Positions 8,174 through 17,074 of a DNA stretch of 64,000 bases are shown piece by piece; within the stretch, counting starts at the first letter, position 1; every line of letters begins with the position of its first letter. Below the pieces are notes generated by a model, which was given only the letters and a program-made list of their open reading frames with translations, was not told the DNA's origin and searched no databases. The stretch is from assembly GCA_947503835.1 (NCBI GenBank), contig CANNFM010000015.1, positions 62,001-126,000 of the forward strand, given 5' to 3'. Source of the stretch: an uncultured Aquimarina sp. (GTDB lineage: Bacteria > Bacteroidota > Bacteroidia > Flavobacteriales > Flavobacteriaceae). The translations under genes were made by a program, and so were the position numbers.

Positions 8174-8581
8174 ATGGGAAAAATTGGAAAAATATGGTTT
8201 TTGATAGTTTTTATACTTTTTATAGCATTTATGGCTGTTGTTATTCAAACATTTCGCCCGGTACGTAATGTACAACCAGATGATGTGATAGAAATTACAG
8301 GCAGAGTAATTGATATTAAAGAAGCACCAGGTTTTGATATCGTAATCAGCCTAGAAAATGATGAGCATTATTACTATATCAATCGGGGATTACAATATGA
8401 TTTAACCATAGAACAACTAAGTACTGATATTCTAAACAAACGGGTTACTTTGTATGCTATAAAAAGATGGACTATATTTACCCGCGATAGCAACATGGGG
8501 CATGTGTCCAAACTAATGATCCATGATAATGTGATCTATAATGAAATAAATAACGATACTCATGAAAAAACAATCCAGTAA
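8174..8581 (+). CDS. Small membrane-anchored protein, function unknown
   Basis: A 135-residue protein with one N-terminal membrane helix (about 7-25) and a beta-rich soluble domain starting ITGRVIDIKEAPGFDIVIS, which looks like an OB-type or similar barrel but without a motif I recognise. It follows lgt by 4 nt and its last 20 nt overlap the start of the DUF3098 gene, so translation is probably coupled. No assigned role; position suggests an envelope function. Confidence 0.7.
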   Translation: MGKIGKIWFLIVFILFIAFMAVVIQTFRPVRNVQPDDVIEITGRVIDIKEAPGFDIVISLENDEHYYYINRGLQYDLTIEQLSTDILNKRVTLYAIKRWTIFTRDSNMGHVSKLMIHDNVIYNEINNDTHEKTIQ

Positions 8582-8825
8582 AAATAACTCTTATACCCCC
8601 GATTTTGTTTTCGGAAAAAAGAACTATATCGTTATGGCTATTGGGCTTGCTGTAATTGCTTTAGGTTTTATACTTATGGCTGGAGGAAGAAGTGATGATC
8701 CCAATGTTTTTAATCCAGACATCTATAGCTTTAGAAGAATACGACTTGCACCAACGATAGTTTTGATAGGATTTGGGATTGAAATTTATGCTATACTACT
8801 TAATCCAAACAAGAAGAAAAAGTAG
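8562..8825 (+). CDS. DUF3098 membrane protein
   Basis: An 87-residue protein with two membrane helices (about 23-42 and 62-80) separated by GGRSDDPNVFNPDIYSFRRI. This pattern is the DUF3098 family, found in Bacteroidota typically between ftsX and uppP, as here. Function is not known. The start overlaps the preceding gene by 20 nt; MKKQSSKNNSYTPDFVFGKK is the expected N-terminus. Confidence 0.85.
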   Translation: MKKQSSKNNSYTPDFVFGKKNYIVMAIGLAVIALGFILMAGGRSDDPNVFNPDIYSFRRIRLAPTIVLIGFGIEIYAILLNPNKKKK

Positions 8826-8893
8826 TAATTCGACAATTTGTATTTAGGTAGTTTTATATTTGCATCAATTTTTAAGAAAACCCTGCATACTAC

Positions 8894-9688
8894 ATGGAAA
8901 TTATTGATGCTATCATTTTAGGTATTGTACAAGGTCTTACAGAATTCTTACCCGTTTCTTCTAGTGGACATTTAGAATTAGGCAAGGCTATTTTAGGAGA
9001 CAAAAGTGTACCCGAAGAGTCTTTGCTCTTTACTGTAGTGTTACACTTTGCTACGGCATTAAGTACTATAGTAGTTTTCAGGAAAGATATTTGGATTATT
9101 GTTAAAGGATTATTGAAATTTAAAAAGAATGAAGAAAGTCTTTTTTCTCTAAAGATTATCATCTCTATGATCCCAGCTGTAGTAGTCGGTTTATTCTTCG
9201 AAGAGCAACTAGAGCAACTCTTTGGAGGCAATATTATGTTTGTTGGCTTTATGTTACTAATTACTGCAGCACTATTATGGTTTGCTGATAAAGCTAAGAG
9301 TACTCGAAAACCAGTTAGCAGTTCTAATGCACTTGTAATTGGTATCGCACAAGCCATTGCCATGCTACCAGGTATTTCTAGAAGTGGTGCCACAATCTCT
9401 ACTTCTGTTTTGTTAGGAAACGACAAAACTAAAGCCGCACGATTTTCATTTTTAATGGTTATTCCTTTAATATTTGGAAAAATAGCCAAAGATATACTTA
9501 GCGGCGAACTCTCTTTTTCATCAGAAAATAGTATTCCTATAGCAATTGGCTTTGTAGCCGCATTTATTTCTGGTCTTTTCGCATGCACATGGATGATTTC
9601 CTTAGTGAAAAAGAGTAAGTTAACTTATTTTGCCGTATATTGTATTGTTGTTGGCTTATTAGCCATCAGCTTTGGTTTTATTAAATAG
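8894..9688 (+). CDS. uppP: Undecaprenyl-diphosphate phosphatase
   Basis: BacA/UppP removes a phosphate from undecaprenyl diphosphate to recycle the lipid carrier for peptidoglycan and polysaccharides. The two consensus regions are present: EFLPVSSSGHLELG at residues 17-30 and LPGISRSGATIS at about 155-166. The 264-residue length and about eight membrane helices fit the family. A long reading frame on the opposite strand over the same bases is a shadow. It lies between DUF3098 and truB in the conserved flavobacterial order. Confidence 0.95.
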   Translation: MEIIDAIILGIVQGLTEFLPVSSSGHLELGKAILGDKSVPEESLLFTVVLHFATALSTIVVFRKDIWIIVKGLLKFKKNEESLFSLKIIISMIPAVVVGLFFEEQLEQLFGGNIMFVGFMLLITAALLWFADKAKSTRKPVSSSNALVIGIAQAIAMLPGISRSGATISTSVLLGNDKTKAARFSFLMVIPLIFGKIAKDILSGELSFSSENSIPIAIGFVAAFISGLFACTWMISLVKKSKLTYFAVYCIVVGLLAISFGFIK

Positions 9689-9700
9689 TAGCCCCATATT

Positions 9701-10408
9701 ATGCTAACCGAACAAGACTATAAAGACGGTCAAATTCTTTTGATCGATAAGCCGTTGCAATGGACATCTTTCCAGGTTGTAAATAAACTTCGTTGGCTTA
9801 TTCGTAAAAATTTTGGGATCAAAAAAATTAAAGTAGGGCATGCCGGCACCTTAGATCCGTTGGCATCGGGTTTACTTGTTATTTGTACAGGTAAATTCAC
9901 AAAACGCATTCAAGAGTTTCAAGGACAACTCAAAGAATATACCGGAACCCTAACCCTTGGAGCTACTACGCCTTCTTATGATCTTGAGACTGAAATCGAT
10001 CAAACATTTTCAATCGATCATATTTCAAGTGATACTATTAAAGAGGCTACCTCTCATTTTATTGGAGAAATAGAACAATATCCTCCCATTTTTTCTGCGT
10101 TAAAGAAAGAAGGGAAACGCTTATACGAATATGCCCGAGAAGGTGAAAAAGTAGAAATCGAAGCACGTAAAATAACAATTAATGAATTTGAAATAACTCG
10201 AATACAACTACCCGAAGTAGATTTTAGAGTAGTTTGTAGTAAAGGAACATATATCCGATCATTAGCACATGATTTTGGTAAAACTGTAAAAAGTGGGGCT
10301 CATTTAACGGCATTAAGACGAACAAAAATAGGAACGTTTATGGTTGACGATGCTATTACAGTTCAATCTTTTGAAAGCCAGTTAGAAACAAAAATTGAAA
10401 CTGCATAA
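9701..10408 (+). CDS. truB: tRNA pseudouridine-55 synthase
   Basis: TruB forms pseudouridine at position 55 of the T-loop in tRNAs. The catalytic aspartate is D52 in the motif GHAGTLDPLASG, and CSKGTYIRSLAHDFG is the second conserved block. Length (235 residues) matches the short form without a C-terminal PUA domain that is usual in Bacteroidota. It starts 12 nt after uppP. Confidence 0.96.
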   Translation: MLTEQDYKDGQILLIDKPLQWTSFQVVNKLRWLIRKNFGIKKIKVGHAGTLDPLASGLLVICTGKFTKRIQEFQGQLKEYTGTLTLGATTPSYDLETEIDQTFSIDHISSDTIKEATSHFIGEIEQYPPIFSALKKEGKRLYEYAREGEKVEIEARKITINEFEITRIQLPEVDFRVVCSKGTYIRSLAHDFGKTVKSGAHLTALRRTKIGTFMVDDAITVQSFESQLETKIETA

Positions 10409-10441
10409 AATAATGTAGAATAAAATTAGTTATAGAAACCT

Positions 10442-11113
10442 ATGGAATTTATAGAAAAACATAAAGCCCTGATTATCACATCAATGTTGATGGGAATTCT
10501 TGTTCTAAGCCTATACAACATCAATATGATGAATAAAAAGCAAGAGCAAGCCGAAATTTTAATGGAAATTCCTGAAGAATTTTTAATGGACGAAGAAGAA
10601 GAGCAACCAGAAGAAGAAATTGCTCAAGAAAATCGACAACTAGATAATGCCAGAAGAACGCACTCTGCATTTAATGAAGATTTTGAAGATCACAAAGAGT
10701 TCGAAGAACGAATTAAATCCTTGACCGAAGCAGAAGAACTTGCCAAAAATGAAGACACTCCCGAGGAAGAAGTTGCTTTAGAAGAGGATATTAAGAAGGA
10801 AGAAACAAAATCCGAACCAGAAGAAACTAATAATAGAAATAGCTCTCTTACCTATAGTTTAAAAGATCGAAAATCCATCGATTTACCTAACCCTGTTTAT
10901 ACTTGCAATGGAAGTGGTAAAGTCGTTGTAAAAATCGAAGTAAACAAAAACGGGTATGTAATCGGCACAAAAGTTGACAAAAAGAATTCAACTACACGAA
11001 ATGAATGTCTTTTTGACAATGCTATGGTTTACGCCAGAAAAGCCTTGTTTTCTCGTTCAACTATTGAAGAGCAAGAAGGATCAATAACCTATTATTTCAA
11101 CTATGGAGGTTAA
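10442..11113 (+). CDS. TonB-like energy-transducer family protein
   Basis: A 223-residue protein with one N-terminal membrane helix (about 10-27), a very acidic Glu/Asp-rich periplasmic linker (about 36-135) and a C-terminal TonB-type domain (VVVKIEVNKNGYVIGTKVD ... ARKALFS). TonB proteins pass proton-motive energy from ExbBD to outer-membrane receptors, but their linkers are usually Pro/Lys-rich; the acidic linker here is unusual, and no exbBD genes are near. It may instead be a structural relative. It is the last gene of the ftsX-truB forward run and meets the thioredoxin-like gene tail to tail. Confidence 0.7.
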   Translation: MEFIEKHKALIITSMLMGILVLSLYNINMMNKKQEQAEILMEIPEEFLMDEEEEQPEEEIAQENRQLDNARRTHSAFNEDFEDHKEFEERIKSLTEAEELAKNEDTPEEEVALEEDIKKEETKSEPEETNNRNSSLTYSLKDRKSIDLPNPVYTCNGSGKVVVKIEVNKNGYVIGTKVDKKNSTTRNECLFDNAMVYARKALFSRSTIEEQEGSITYYFNYGG

Positions 11114-11120
11114 AATATTG

Positions 11121-11744
11121 CTATAGAATTTTTAACAGATCTTCTGCTATATTTACTCCTTTATCTTTATTGTACCACACCTGTAAATCCTCTTTGAATT
11201 GTGGATCAAGACTACCGTGTTGCTCCTTATATTCGGCTACCATTCGTGTAGCAACAGATGGCCTTGGACCCCAAGAGTTTACAACTTTTTTGTTTTGGGC
11301 ATCATATACTATTAATTTAGGAATGGCCTTCCCTCCATTAGTAAGAAAATTACTCATTAATTCATCATGATCATCTCTAGAAATAATCTTTAAATCTATA
11401 CCCTCATTGAGCGCTGCAAGTTTGTTAATCATAGGTAAAGATTGTGCCGCATCACCACACCATCCTTCGGTTAATACCAACCAAGTTACTTTTGTGTCTG
11501 CATTTACAAAAGCTTCTTTAACGGGTTCATTAATTTTTAGAGTTTTATCCAAACGTTTCATTCTACGATCATTGAGCATGCTATAGTTTGTTAACTCCTC
11601 AGATTGTTCGTGTCCTGTAGATTTATCTTCCGTTAATAAACTACTCACCACTTCTTTATACTCTTGATATGTATAAGAATCTGAGATCCCCTGCTCGATT
11701 AATTCGGTTACTGTCATTGTAGTACTTTCCATATTTCTTTTCAT
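11121..11744 (-). CDS. Thioredoxin-fold protein (Thioredoxin_9 type)
   Basis: A 207-residue cytoplasmic protein with the segment WLVLTEGWCGDAAQSLPMI, in which the thioredoxin CxxC is replaced by CGDA; only one cysteine remains at the active-site position. This matches the thioredoxin-family group annotated Thioredoxin_9. Without the second cysteine it is unlikely to be a classical disulfide reductase. A start at M5 (MESTTMTVTEL) is an equally good choice. No signal peptide. Confidence 0.8.
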   Translation of the reverse strand: MKRNMESTTMTVTELIEQGISDSYTYQEYKEVVSSLLTEDKSTGHEQSEELTNYSMLNDRRMKRLDKTLKINEPVKEAFVNADTKVTWLVLTEGWCGDAAQSLPMINKLAALNEGIDLKIISRDDHDELMSNFLTNGGKAIPKLIVYDAQNKKVVNSWGPRPSVATRMVAEYKEQHGSLDPQFKEDLQVWYNKDKGVNIAEDLLKIL

Positions 11745-11933
11745 AAATAGTAAGATATAAGACGATAATTATTTTTAAAACTTACGGATCTCTGTTTTTA
11801 TCTCTGAATAAGCATAATACACATTTCAATCTAGATTGAGAGTATGACATGCTATGCAAATTTGATAGTATTGCTAAAAAACAATAAAAATAAACAGATG
11901 AATGTAATATATTTATATTTCAAAACTCAGACT

Positions 11934-12497
11934 ATGACAAAAATCAGATGTGGGTGGTGCGTAGGAGATTCTTTATATGAATCTTATCATGACACCGAAT
12001 GGGGTACACCCTTACATGATGAGCAGATTTTATTTGAATTCCTGGTTTTAGAAACTTTTCAGGCGGGATTGAGCTGGATTACCATCCTGCGGAAAAGAGA
12101 AAACTTCAGATTGGCTTTTGACAATTTCGATTATAAAGTAATTGCTAACTATACGGAGGCTAAAAAAGAAGAATTATTACAAAATGCAGGTATTATTCGC
12201 AATAAACTAAAGATAAATTCTGCAATATCCAATGCTCAAAATTTTATGAAAATTCAGGAAGAGTTTGGCAGTTTTGACACATACATCTGGGGGTTTGTTG
12301 ATGGAAAGCCTATCAAAAATAGTTGGAAACACCATAAAGATTGTCCCGCTACAACCAAGCTCTCTGATGTAATAAGTAAAGATCTAAAAAAACGAGGTTT
12401 TAAGTTTGTGGGTTCTACTGTGATGTATGCTTTTATGCAAGCTATTGGTATGGTCAACGACCACACTATAGATTGTTTTAGGTATACCGAAGTTTGA
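11934..12497 (+). CDS. tag: DNA-3-methyladenine glycosylase I
   Basis: Tag excises 3-methyladenine from alkylated DNA. The start is placed at the ATG at 11934 (MTKIRCGWC), which is where homologues begin; the in-frame extension upstream to 11844 has no family similarity. Motifs are RCGWC near the N-terminus (zinc ligand), FEFLVLETFQAGLSWITIL (helix-hairpin and catalytic glutamate) and the C-terminal MVNDHTIDC with zinc-binding His and Cys. Length 187 residues matches the family. Confidence 0.94.
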   Translation: MTKIRCGWCVGDSLYESYHDTEWGTPLHDEQILFEFLVLETFQAGLSWITILRKRENFRLAFDNFDYKVIANYTEAKKEELLQNAGIIRNKLKINSAISNAQNFMKIQEEFGSFDTYIWGFVDGKPIKNSWKHHKDCPATTKLSDVISKDLKKRGFKFVGSTVMYAFMQAIGMVNDHTIDCFRYTEV

Positions 12498-12500
12498 TTT

Positions 12501-13154
12501 CTACAACTTTATCCCAAAAGATAAATCACCGGCATCTCCAAGCCCCGGAACTATATAACTTCTGCTACTTAATTCGTCATCAATAGCAGCGATCCAAAGA
12601 TGTGTATCTTCAGGAAATACTTCTTTTGCATACGCCACTCCTTGTTTTGAACCAACAACCGAAACAATATGTATTTGTTTAGGCATACCATGCCCTTTCA
12701 TCGCTCTAAAAGTATTTTCCAGGGTTTTACCAGTAGCCAGCATTGGATCAGCTAAAATTAAAACCTTATCCTGCAACGAAGGAGAAGCTAGATAATTTAC
12801 TACAACCTCAAAATCATCATCATCATTTTTATGATCTCTATACGCAGAAATGAATGCATTTTCGGCTTTATCAAAATAATTTAAAAGACCTTGATGCAAA
12901 GGAAGCCCAGCTCGTAAGATCGAACATAAAACAAATTCTTTTTTAGGAACCATCATTGTTTTAGTTCCTAAAGGGGTTTGAACCGTTTTGGTTTGATGTC
13001 CCAAAGTTTTACTTAATTCGTAGCTTAAAATCTCGCCGATACGTTCAATATTTTTTCTAAATCGCATCGTGTCTTTCTGTATCTCGACATCTCTAAGTTC
13101 TAGGACAAATTGATTTAAAATTGAGCTTTCTAACCCTAGATTATGGACAGTCAT
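12501..13154 (-). CDS. upp: Uracil phosphoribosyltransferase
   Basis: Upp salvages uracil with PRPP to make UMP. The PRPP-binding segment is VLILADPMLATGKTLENTF (about residues 132-150) and the uracil-binding C-terminus is YIVPGLGDAGDLSFG. LRAGLPLHQGL is the third family block. Length 217 residues is standard. It converges on tag with only 3 nt between stop codons. Confidence 0.96.
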   Translation of the reverse strand: MTVHNLGLESSILNQFVLELRDVEIQKDTMRFRKNIERIGEILSYELSKTLGHQTKTVQTPLGTKTMMVPKKEFVLCSILRAGLPLHQGLLNYFDKAENAFISAYRDHKNDDDDFEVVVNYLASPSLQDKVLILADPMLATGKTLENTFRAMKGHGMPKQIHIVSVVGSKQGVAYAKEVFPEDTHLWIAAIDDELSSRSYIVPGLGDAGDLSFGIKL

Positions 13155-13200
13155 AAAAAGTATGTTTTATATTACCTATACACAGTATACGTTTGATTAT

Positions 13201-13839
13201 TTATTTCAAAAATTCTAAAAATGTTGCTCTTGGTATTTCTTTAGCACCCAAACTAGCTAAATGATCAGTATGTACTTGGCAATCTACTAATTTCACTTCT
13301 TTTTCTTCTAACCACTCTACTAATTTAATAAAACCAAACTTAGATGCATTGCTCACTTTTGCAAACATGCTTTCTCCACAAAACACCTTTTTATCTTCTA
13401 ACCATACTCCGTATAAACCTCCGACCAAAATTGAATTTTCCCAAACTTCTACAGAAACAGCATAGCCTAATTTATGTAGTTTTTTATAAGCATTTTTCAT
13501 ATCACCAGTAATCCAGGTGCCATATTGCTCTGGACGTTTTATAGCTGCGCAATTCTCTATAACATTTTCAAAATCTTGGTTAAATGTAACTTCAAATTTA
13601 TTTTTCCGAATAATTTGACGCATGCTTTTACTTATCTTAAGCTCTGATGGAAATAACACCATTCTAGGGTCTGGACTAAACCATAGGATTACCTCACCTT
13701 CATTATACCAGGGAAAAATCCCGTTGTAATATGCCATCAAAAGCCTATCTTGAGATAAATCTCCGCCTATTGCCAATAACCCATCTACATCGGCATAGGT
13801 AACAGGAGGGAATTGTATGGAATCTGTAAGAATAAACAA
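13201..13839 (-). CDS. aat: Leucyl/phenylalanyl-tRNA--protein transferase
   Basis: Aat adds Leu or Phe to the N-terminus of proteins starting with Arg or Lys, creating N-degrons for ClpAPS. Typical motifs are GLLAIGGDLSQDRLL, AYYNGIFPWYNEGEVILWFSP (given in part: GIFPWY, WFSPDPR), GLYGVWL and GESMF. The protein is 212 residues. Its leader region contains the palindromic terminator of the preceding minus-strand unit. Confidence 0.95.
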   Translation of the reverse strand: MFILTDSIQFPPVTYADVDGLLAIGGDLSQDRLLMAYYNGIFPWYNEGEVILWFSPDPRMVLFPSELKISKSMRQIIRKNKFEVTFNQDFENVIENCAAIKRPEQYGTWITGDMKNAYKKLHKLGYAVSVEVWENSILVGGLYGVWLEDKKVFCGESMFAKVSNASKFGFIKLVEWLEEKEVKLVDCQVHTDHLASLGAKEIPRATFLEFLK

Positions 13840-13993
13840 AATATAGCTAATACTATTTCTACAACGTTAAATATCAATCAGTTGTTTGAATTGACCAAAA
13901 AAATCGCAATCTTTGTTAAGACCTTTTAAGATAAATTTTGTTCATCATTGCTTTTTTGAGTTTTATTAAAAGGTTAATCTAAAACCACAATAT

Positions 13994-14024
13994 GAAAAGT
14001 CCGATAGTTTAGTATCGGACTTTT
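13994..14024. terminator. Rho-independent terminator after DUF3127 gene
   Basis: A perfect 12-bp stem, arm 'aaaagtccgata' (13994-14005) and 'tatcggactttt' (14012-14023), with a six-base loop. It has T-runs in both directions. On the minus strand it follows the DUF3127 stop at 14075; on the plus strand it could end a short transcript from 13.9 kb. Confidence 0.8.
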
Positions 14025-14030
14025 TACTTT

Positions 14031-14052
14031 ACACTTCGACAAGCTCAGTGCA
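14031..14052. repeat. REP core copy (ttcgacaagctca)
   Basis: A single copy of the 'cttcgacaagctcagtgc' repeat, matching copies at 1147-1160 and 55420-55434 and inverted at 23590-23603. It lies immediately downstream of the DUF3127 gene. Confidence 0.65.
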
Positions 14053-14074
14053 ACATCTATAGTTATTAATTTAC

Positions 14075-14458
14075 TTAAAATGGTAAATCGTCGTGTTCTT
14101 CTTTAGAAAAATCTGTTGCCGGCTCAAAAGCGTCTGCTGGTGGTGTCGGAGGAGGAGTAGAACCTCCTGCGGGCATTGCTGCCTGTAAACTTTCAATTCT
14201 CCATCCTTGGATAGAATTAAAATACTTTGTCTCTCCTTGTGGATTTACCCACTCACGACCTCTTAAATTAATACTAATTTTCACATCCTGTCCTACCTGA
14301 AAGGTGTTTAATAGATCACACTTATCCTGAACAAACTCTACCATAATATGTTGTGGATATTGCTCCTCTGTAGTGACAACAATTTCTCTCTTTCTAAAAC
14401 CATTGCTTCCAAAAGTTTGTGTCTCACCGACCATCTTTACTTTACCTTGTACTTCCAT
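14075..14458 (-). CDS. DUF3127 OB-type protein with SSB-like tail
   Basis: A 127-residue protein of the DUF3127 family. The first 90 residues (VQGKVKMVGETQTFGSNGFR ... KYFNSIQGWRIE) resemble a small OB domain. A Pro/Gly/Ala-rich linker follows and the protein ends EEHDDLPF. The same C-terminal DDLPF ends the true SSB of this window (45329), where it is the peptide that recruits DNA-repair and replication partners. This suggests a single-strand DNA or replisome-linked role for the family; the role is inference. The gene follows the flavin reductase by 7 nt. Confidence 0.85.
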   Translation of the reverse strand: MEVQGKVKMVGETQTFGSNGFRKREIVVTTEEQYPQHIMVEFVQDKCDLLNTFQVGQDVKISINLRGREWVNPQGETKYFNSIQGWRIESLQAAMPAGGSTPPPTPPADAFEPATDFSKEEHDDLPF

Positions 14459-14465
14459 TGTATTA

Positions 14466-15338
14466 TTATTTTGCTGCTAATATGTTCCATGCAATATCTA
14501 CATCATCTTGATCTAAATACTGCTTTGCAAATTTATGAATTTCTATCTTGTTAGCCTGCTGAATTTTATCCTTAATATCATTATGTTTATTAACAAATTT
14601 CAAAGCAGTTGTGTTTTCGGGTATTCCTTCTACATTCGCTAACTTACCTAAATCATTTCCGGTAAAAACAGTACTATTCTTTATATCTTCTGGTAATGAA
14701 TCTACACCAATCCCTATTGTGCTCAATGGCTTAGGAACCTCGAAAAGCCCTTTATTAGCTCTGGTATACCAATTGCCACCCATACGGGCCACCTGATCTA
14801 TTTTATACTGGTCAATTCTATCATTTTCATCGATAATATCTTCATTGATATGCATAAGGAGTACCTCACAGATAATCAGATTCCCGGCTCCTCCTTCATT
14901 TCCCATCGGGACAACCTCATTTACCTTACACTCAAACTGTACCGGTGATTCTCCCACCCGATACGCCTTCACTTTTTCTGAAGATACCATGCTAAGTCCT
15001 GATTTTACAAATTCATTAACTCCGTCCGGATATTCGGTACTTGATAATGACATTTGCTGAACAATATCATAATTTACAATATTGATCACAACTTCCTTGG
15101 TTGATTGAGCATTTTCTAGTGTATGTTTCGTAGTATTATCCCTAACCCTTCTGGCAGGAGAAAAAATAAGAATTGGTGGGTTAGCACTAAAAACATTAAA
15201 AAAACTAAATGGCGACAAATTAGGGTTTCCATGTATATCTATAGTACTCGCAAAGGCAATAGGCCTTGGGCCGACAGCCCCAAGTAAAAAACCGTGCAAT
15301 TTTCCTGTAGAAACCTTAGAAGGGTCGATTGTAATCAT
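14466..15338 (-). CDS. Flavin reductase-like (flavoredoxin family) protein
   Basis: The N-terminal domain (DPSKVSTGKLHGFLLGAVGP, then RPIAFASTI and NLSPFSFFNVFSANPP) is the FMN-binding flavin-reductase-like fold, with the conserved PRPIA and SPFSFF segments. A C-terminal tail of about 80 residues is seen in the Bacteroidota members. The start is taken at the ATG at 15338 (MITIDPSKV) since homologues begin there; the seven extra in-frame codons upstream have no support. It heads a two-gene unit with DUF3127. Confidence 0.85.
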   Translation of the reverse strand: MITIDPSKVSTGKLHGFLLGAVGPRPIAFASTIDIHGNPNLSPFSFFNVFSANPPILIFSPARRVRDNTTKHTLENAQSTKEVVINIVNYDIVQQMSLSSTEYPDGVNEFVKSGLSMVSSEKVKAYRVGESPVQFECKVNEVVPMGNEGGAGNLIICEVLLMHINEDIIDENDRIDQYKIDQVARMGGNWYTRANKGLFEVPKPLSTIGIGVDSLPEDIKNSTVFTGNDLGKLANVEGIPENTTALKFVNKHNDIKDKIQQANKIEIHKFAKQYLDQDDVDIAWNILAAK

Positions 15339-15474
15339 AATTTGTTTTATATTGAACAAAGATAACTAAACTTTAGTCTCTTGATCATGGTTAGATTTTG
15401 ATTTAGTAATCTATTTTATAAACAATAAAATCGTTTTAAAACGTTTATATTTAAGTTTTAGTTAACAGATTTAT

Positions 15475-16662
15475 ATGAATTTTTCTGATGAGCGTAATTT
15501 TCCAAGCTATTTCATTGTCTTAGCTGTTATAGTAATCACTTTTCTTGCTTTATGGAACACCTCATTATTCCTGCAGCGATTAAAAGATGATGAACGTACT
15601 AAAATTGAAATATGGGCTCAATCACAAAAGGCACTAAACAGCGAACAATCTGATGATTACTTAGAGTTATCTATAATTATTGGTTCTACCAATAGATCTA
15701 TCCCCATTATTATCACTGATTCTAAAGGTGATTTTGTTCGAGATTCTAATGGAAAGCCAGATCCAAGTTATTTTCAAAATTTATCTGAAAGTCTTATTAA
15801 TAATGAACAAAAGTTAAGGTCATATCTTAATAAACTAAAGTCTGACAACAAACCTATAGAATTAGATTTAAAAGATACTTTTCAGTATATCTATTATGGA
15901 AATTCGGATATTTTGAACAAATTAAAATATTACCCTATCGCCATAGCATTACTTATTTTTTTATTAATTGGTGTTATTTATTTCTTTTTCACTACCTCTA
16001 AATCTAGCGAGCAAAATAAACTCTGGGCGGGTATGGCTAAAGAAACTGCTCATCAAATCGGAACTCCGTTATCTTCTTTAGTAGGATGGAACGAAATCCT
16101 AAAATCTGAAAATGTAAACCCTGAATATATAACAGAAATAGAAAAAGATATTGAAAGGTTAAAGGTTATTACAGAACGTTTTTCTAAAATAGGCTCCATC
16201 CCTAATCTCGAAGAAGTAGACATTGTAGAGGAAACAAGAAATGCATATACCTACTTGCAATCCAGAAGTTCTAAATTGATTCATTTTTCTCTTGATTTAC
16301 CCGAAAAACCAATATATGTATCTATAAATCCACAATTATATAGCTGGACCATAGAGAACCTTGTGAAAAATGCTATCGATGCCATGCGAGGTAAAGGAGA
16401 TCTCAAAATTGATCTTAGCGATGATGCAAAACGAGTATTTATTAGAATTAAAGATACAGGAAAAGGCATTCCAAAAAGCAGGTTTACTAAAATATTTGAA
16501 CCTGGTTATACTTCTAAGAGCCGTGGTTGGGGATTAGGATTATCGTTGGCCAAAAGAATCATAGAAGAATATCATCTCGGAAAGATCAAAGTACTACGAT
16601 CAGAAATTGACAAAGGCACTACTTTTCAAATCACATTTCGTAAATCTGGTGTTAGCGCATAA
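15475..16662 (+). CDS. Membrane sensor histidine kinase
   Basis: A 395-residue kinase with two membrane helices (about 13-30 and 158-178) flanking a periplasmic sensor of about 130 residues, then a dimerisation helix with the phosphoacceptor in KETAHQIGTPLSSLVGW (H about 193), followed by an HATPase domain (N box NLVKNAIDAMRG, G1 DTGKGIP, G2 GWGLGLSLAKRI). The H-box lacks the usual HELRTPL form and fits the Bacteroidota 'HQIGTPLS' subgroup. No response regulator is adjacent, so it is an orphan. Confidence 0.92.
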   Translation: MNFSDERNFPSYFIVLAVIVITFLALWNTSLFLQRLKDDERTKIEIWAQSQKALNSEQSDDYLELSIIIGSTNRSIPIIITDSKGDFVRDSNGKPDPSYFQNLSESLINNEQKLRSYLNKLKSDNKPIELDLKDTFQYIYYGNSDILNKLKYYPIAIALLIFLLIGVIYFFFTTSKSSEQNKLWAGMAKETAHQIGTPLSSLVGWNEILKSENVNPEYITEIEKDIERLKVITERFSKIGSIPNLEEVDIVEETRNAYTYLQSRSSKLIHFSLDLPEKPIYVSINPQLYSWTIENLVKNAIDAMRGKGDLKIDLSDDAKRVFIRIKDTGKGIPKSRFTKIFEPGYTSKSRGWGLGLSLAKRIIEEYHLGKIKVLRSEIDKGTTFQITFRKSGVSA

Positions 16663-16707
16663 CAATATTTTTTTCAACACGTTATACTACATATCAAATC
16701 TCAAAAA

Positions 16708-17073
16708 GTGAAAACCGAATACATCACCCTAAAGGAAGCCCCATTAAACAATAATTGCCCAGAATGCTATTCTACGAATGGTATGATTCTTTCTTTTAAA
16801 CAAAAGAGACTAAAATCAAAGCTCCTGATCAAAACCAAAGGAAATGTTATTGAAAGTATTAACTGCAATACTTGTGAAAATCAAATTTTTCCGGGACAAT
16901 GGACTCAGGATATAGAGCGGGTATATGAATATCACAGAAAGACCATATCCTCTACTCCTTCCTCAATTCGGTTTACAGGATTGTTTTATTTACTAATTGT
17001 AGTGATGCTGTTAATTGCTGGTACTGGATATATTTATTTAAATCACCCTGATCTTTTGGGACTGAATGTTTAG
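16708..17073 (+). CDS. Zinc-ribbon membrane protein, function unknown
   Basis: A 121-residue protein with two CxxC pairs (NCPECYS at about 15-21 and CNTCENQ at about 53-59) forming a probable zinc ribbon, and a C-terminal membrane helix (about 92-112). The start is a GTG at 16708; no ATG lies nearby. It follows the histidine kinase by 45 nt in the same direction and may be cotranscribed. Product not recognised beyond these features. Confidence 0.65.
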   Translation: MKTEYITLKEAPLNNNCPECYSTNGMILSFKQKRLKSKLLIKTKGNVIESINCNTCENQIFPGQWTQDIERVYEYHRKTISSTPSSIRFTGLFYLLIVVMLLIAGTGYIYLNHPDLLGLNV

Positions 17074-17074
17074 A

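Noticed and set aside
8890..9588. A 232-codon minus-strand frame
   Set aside because: It is fully antisense to uppP, whose motifs are unmistakable; composition is that of a shadow frame.
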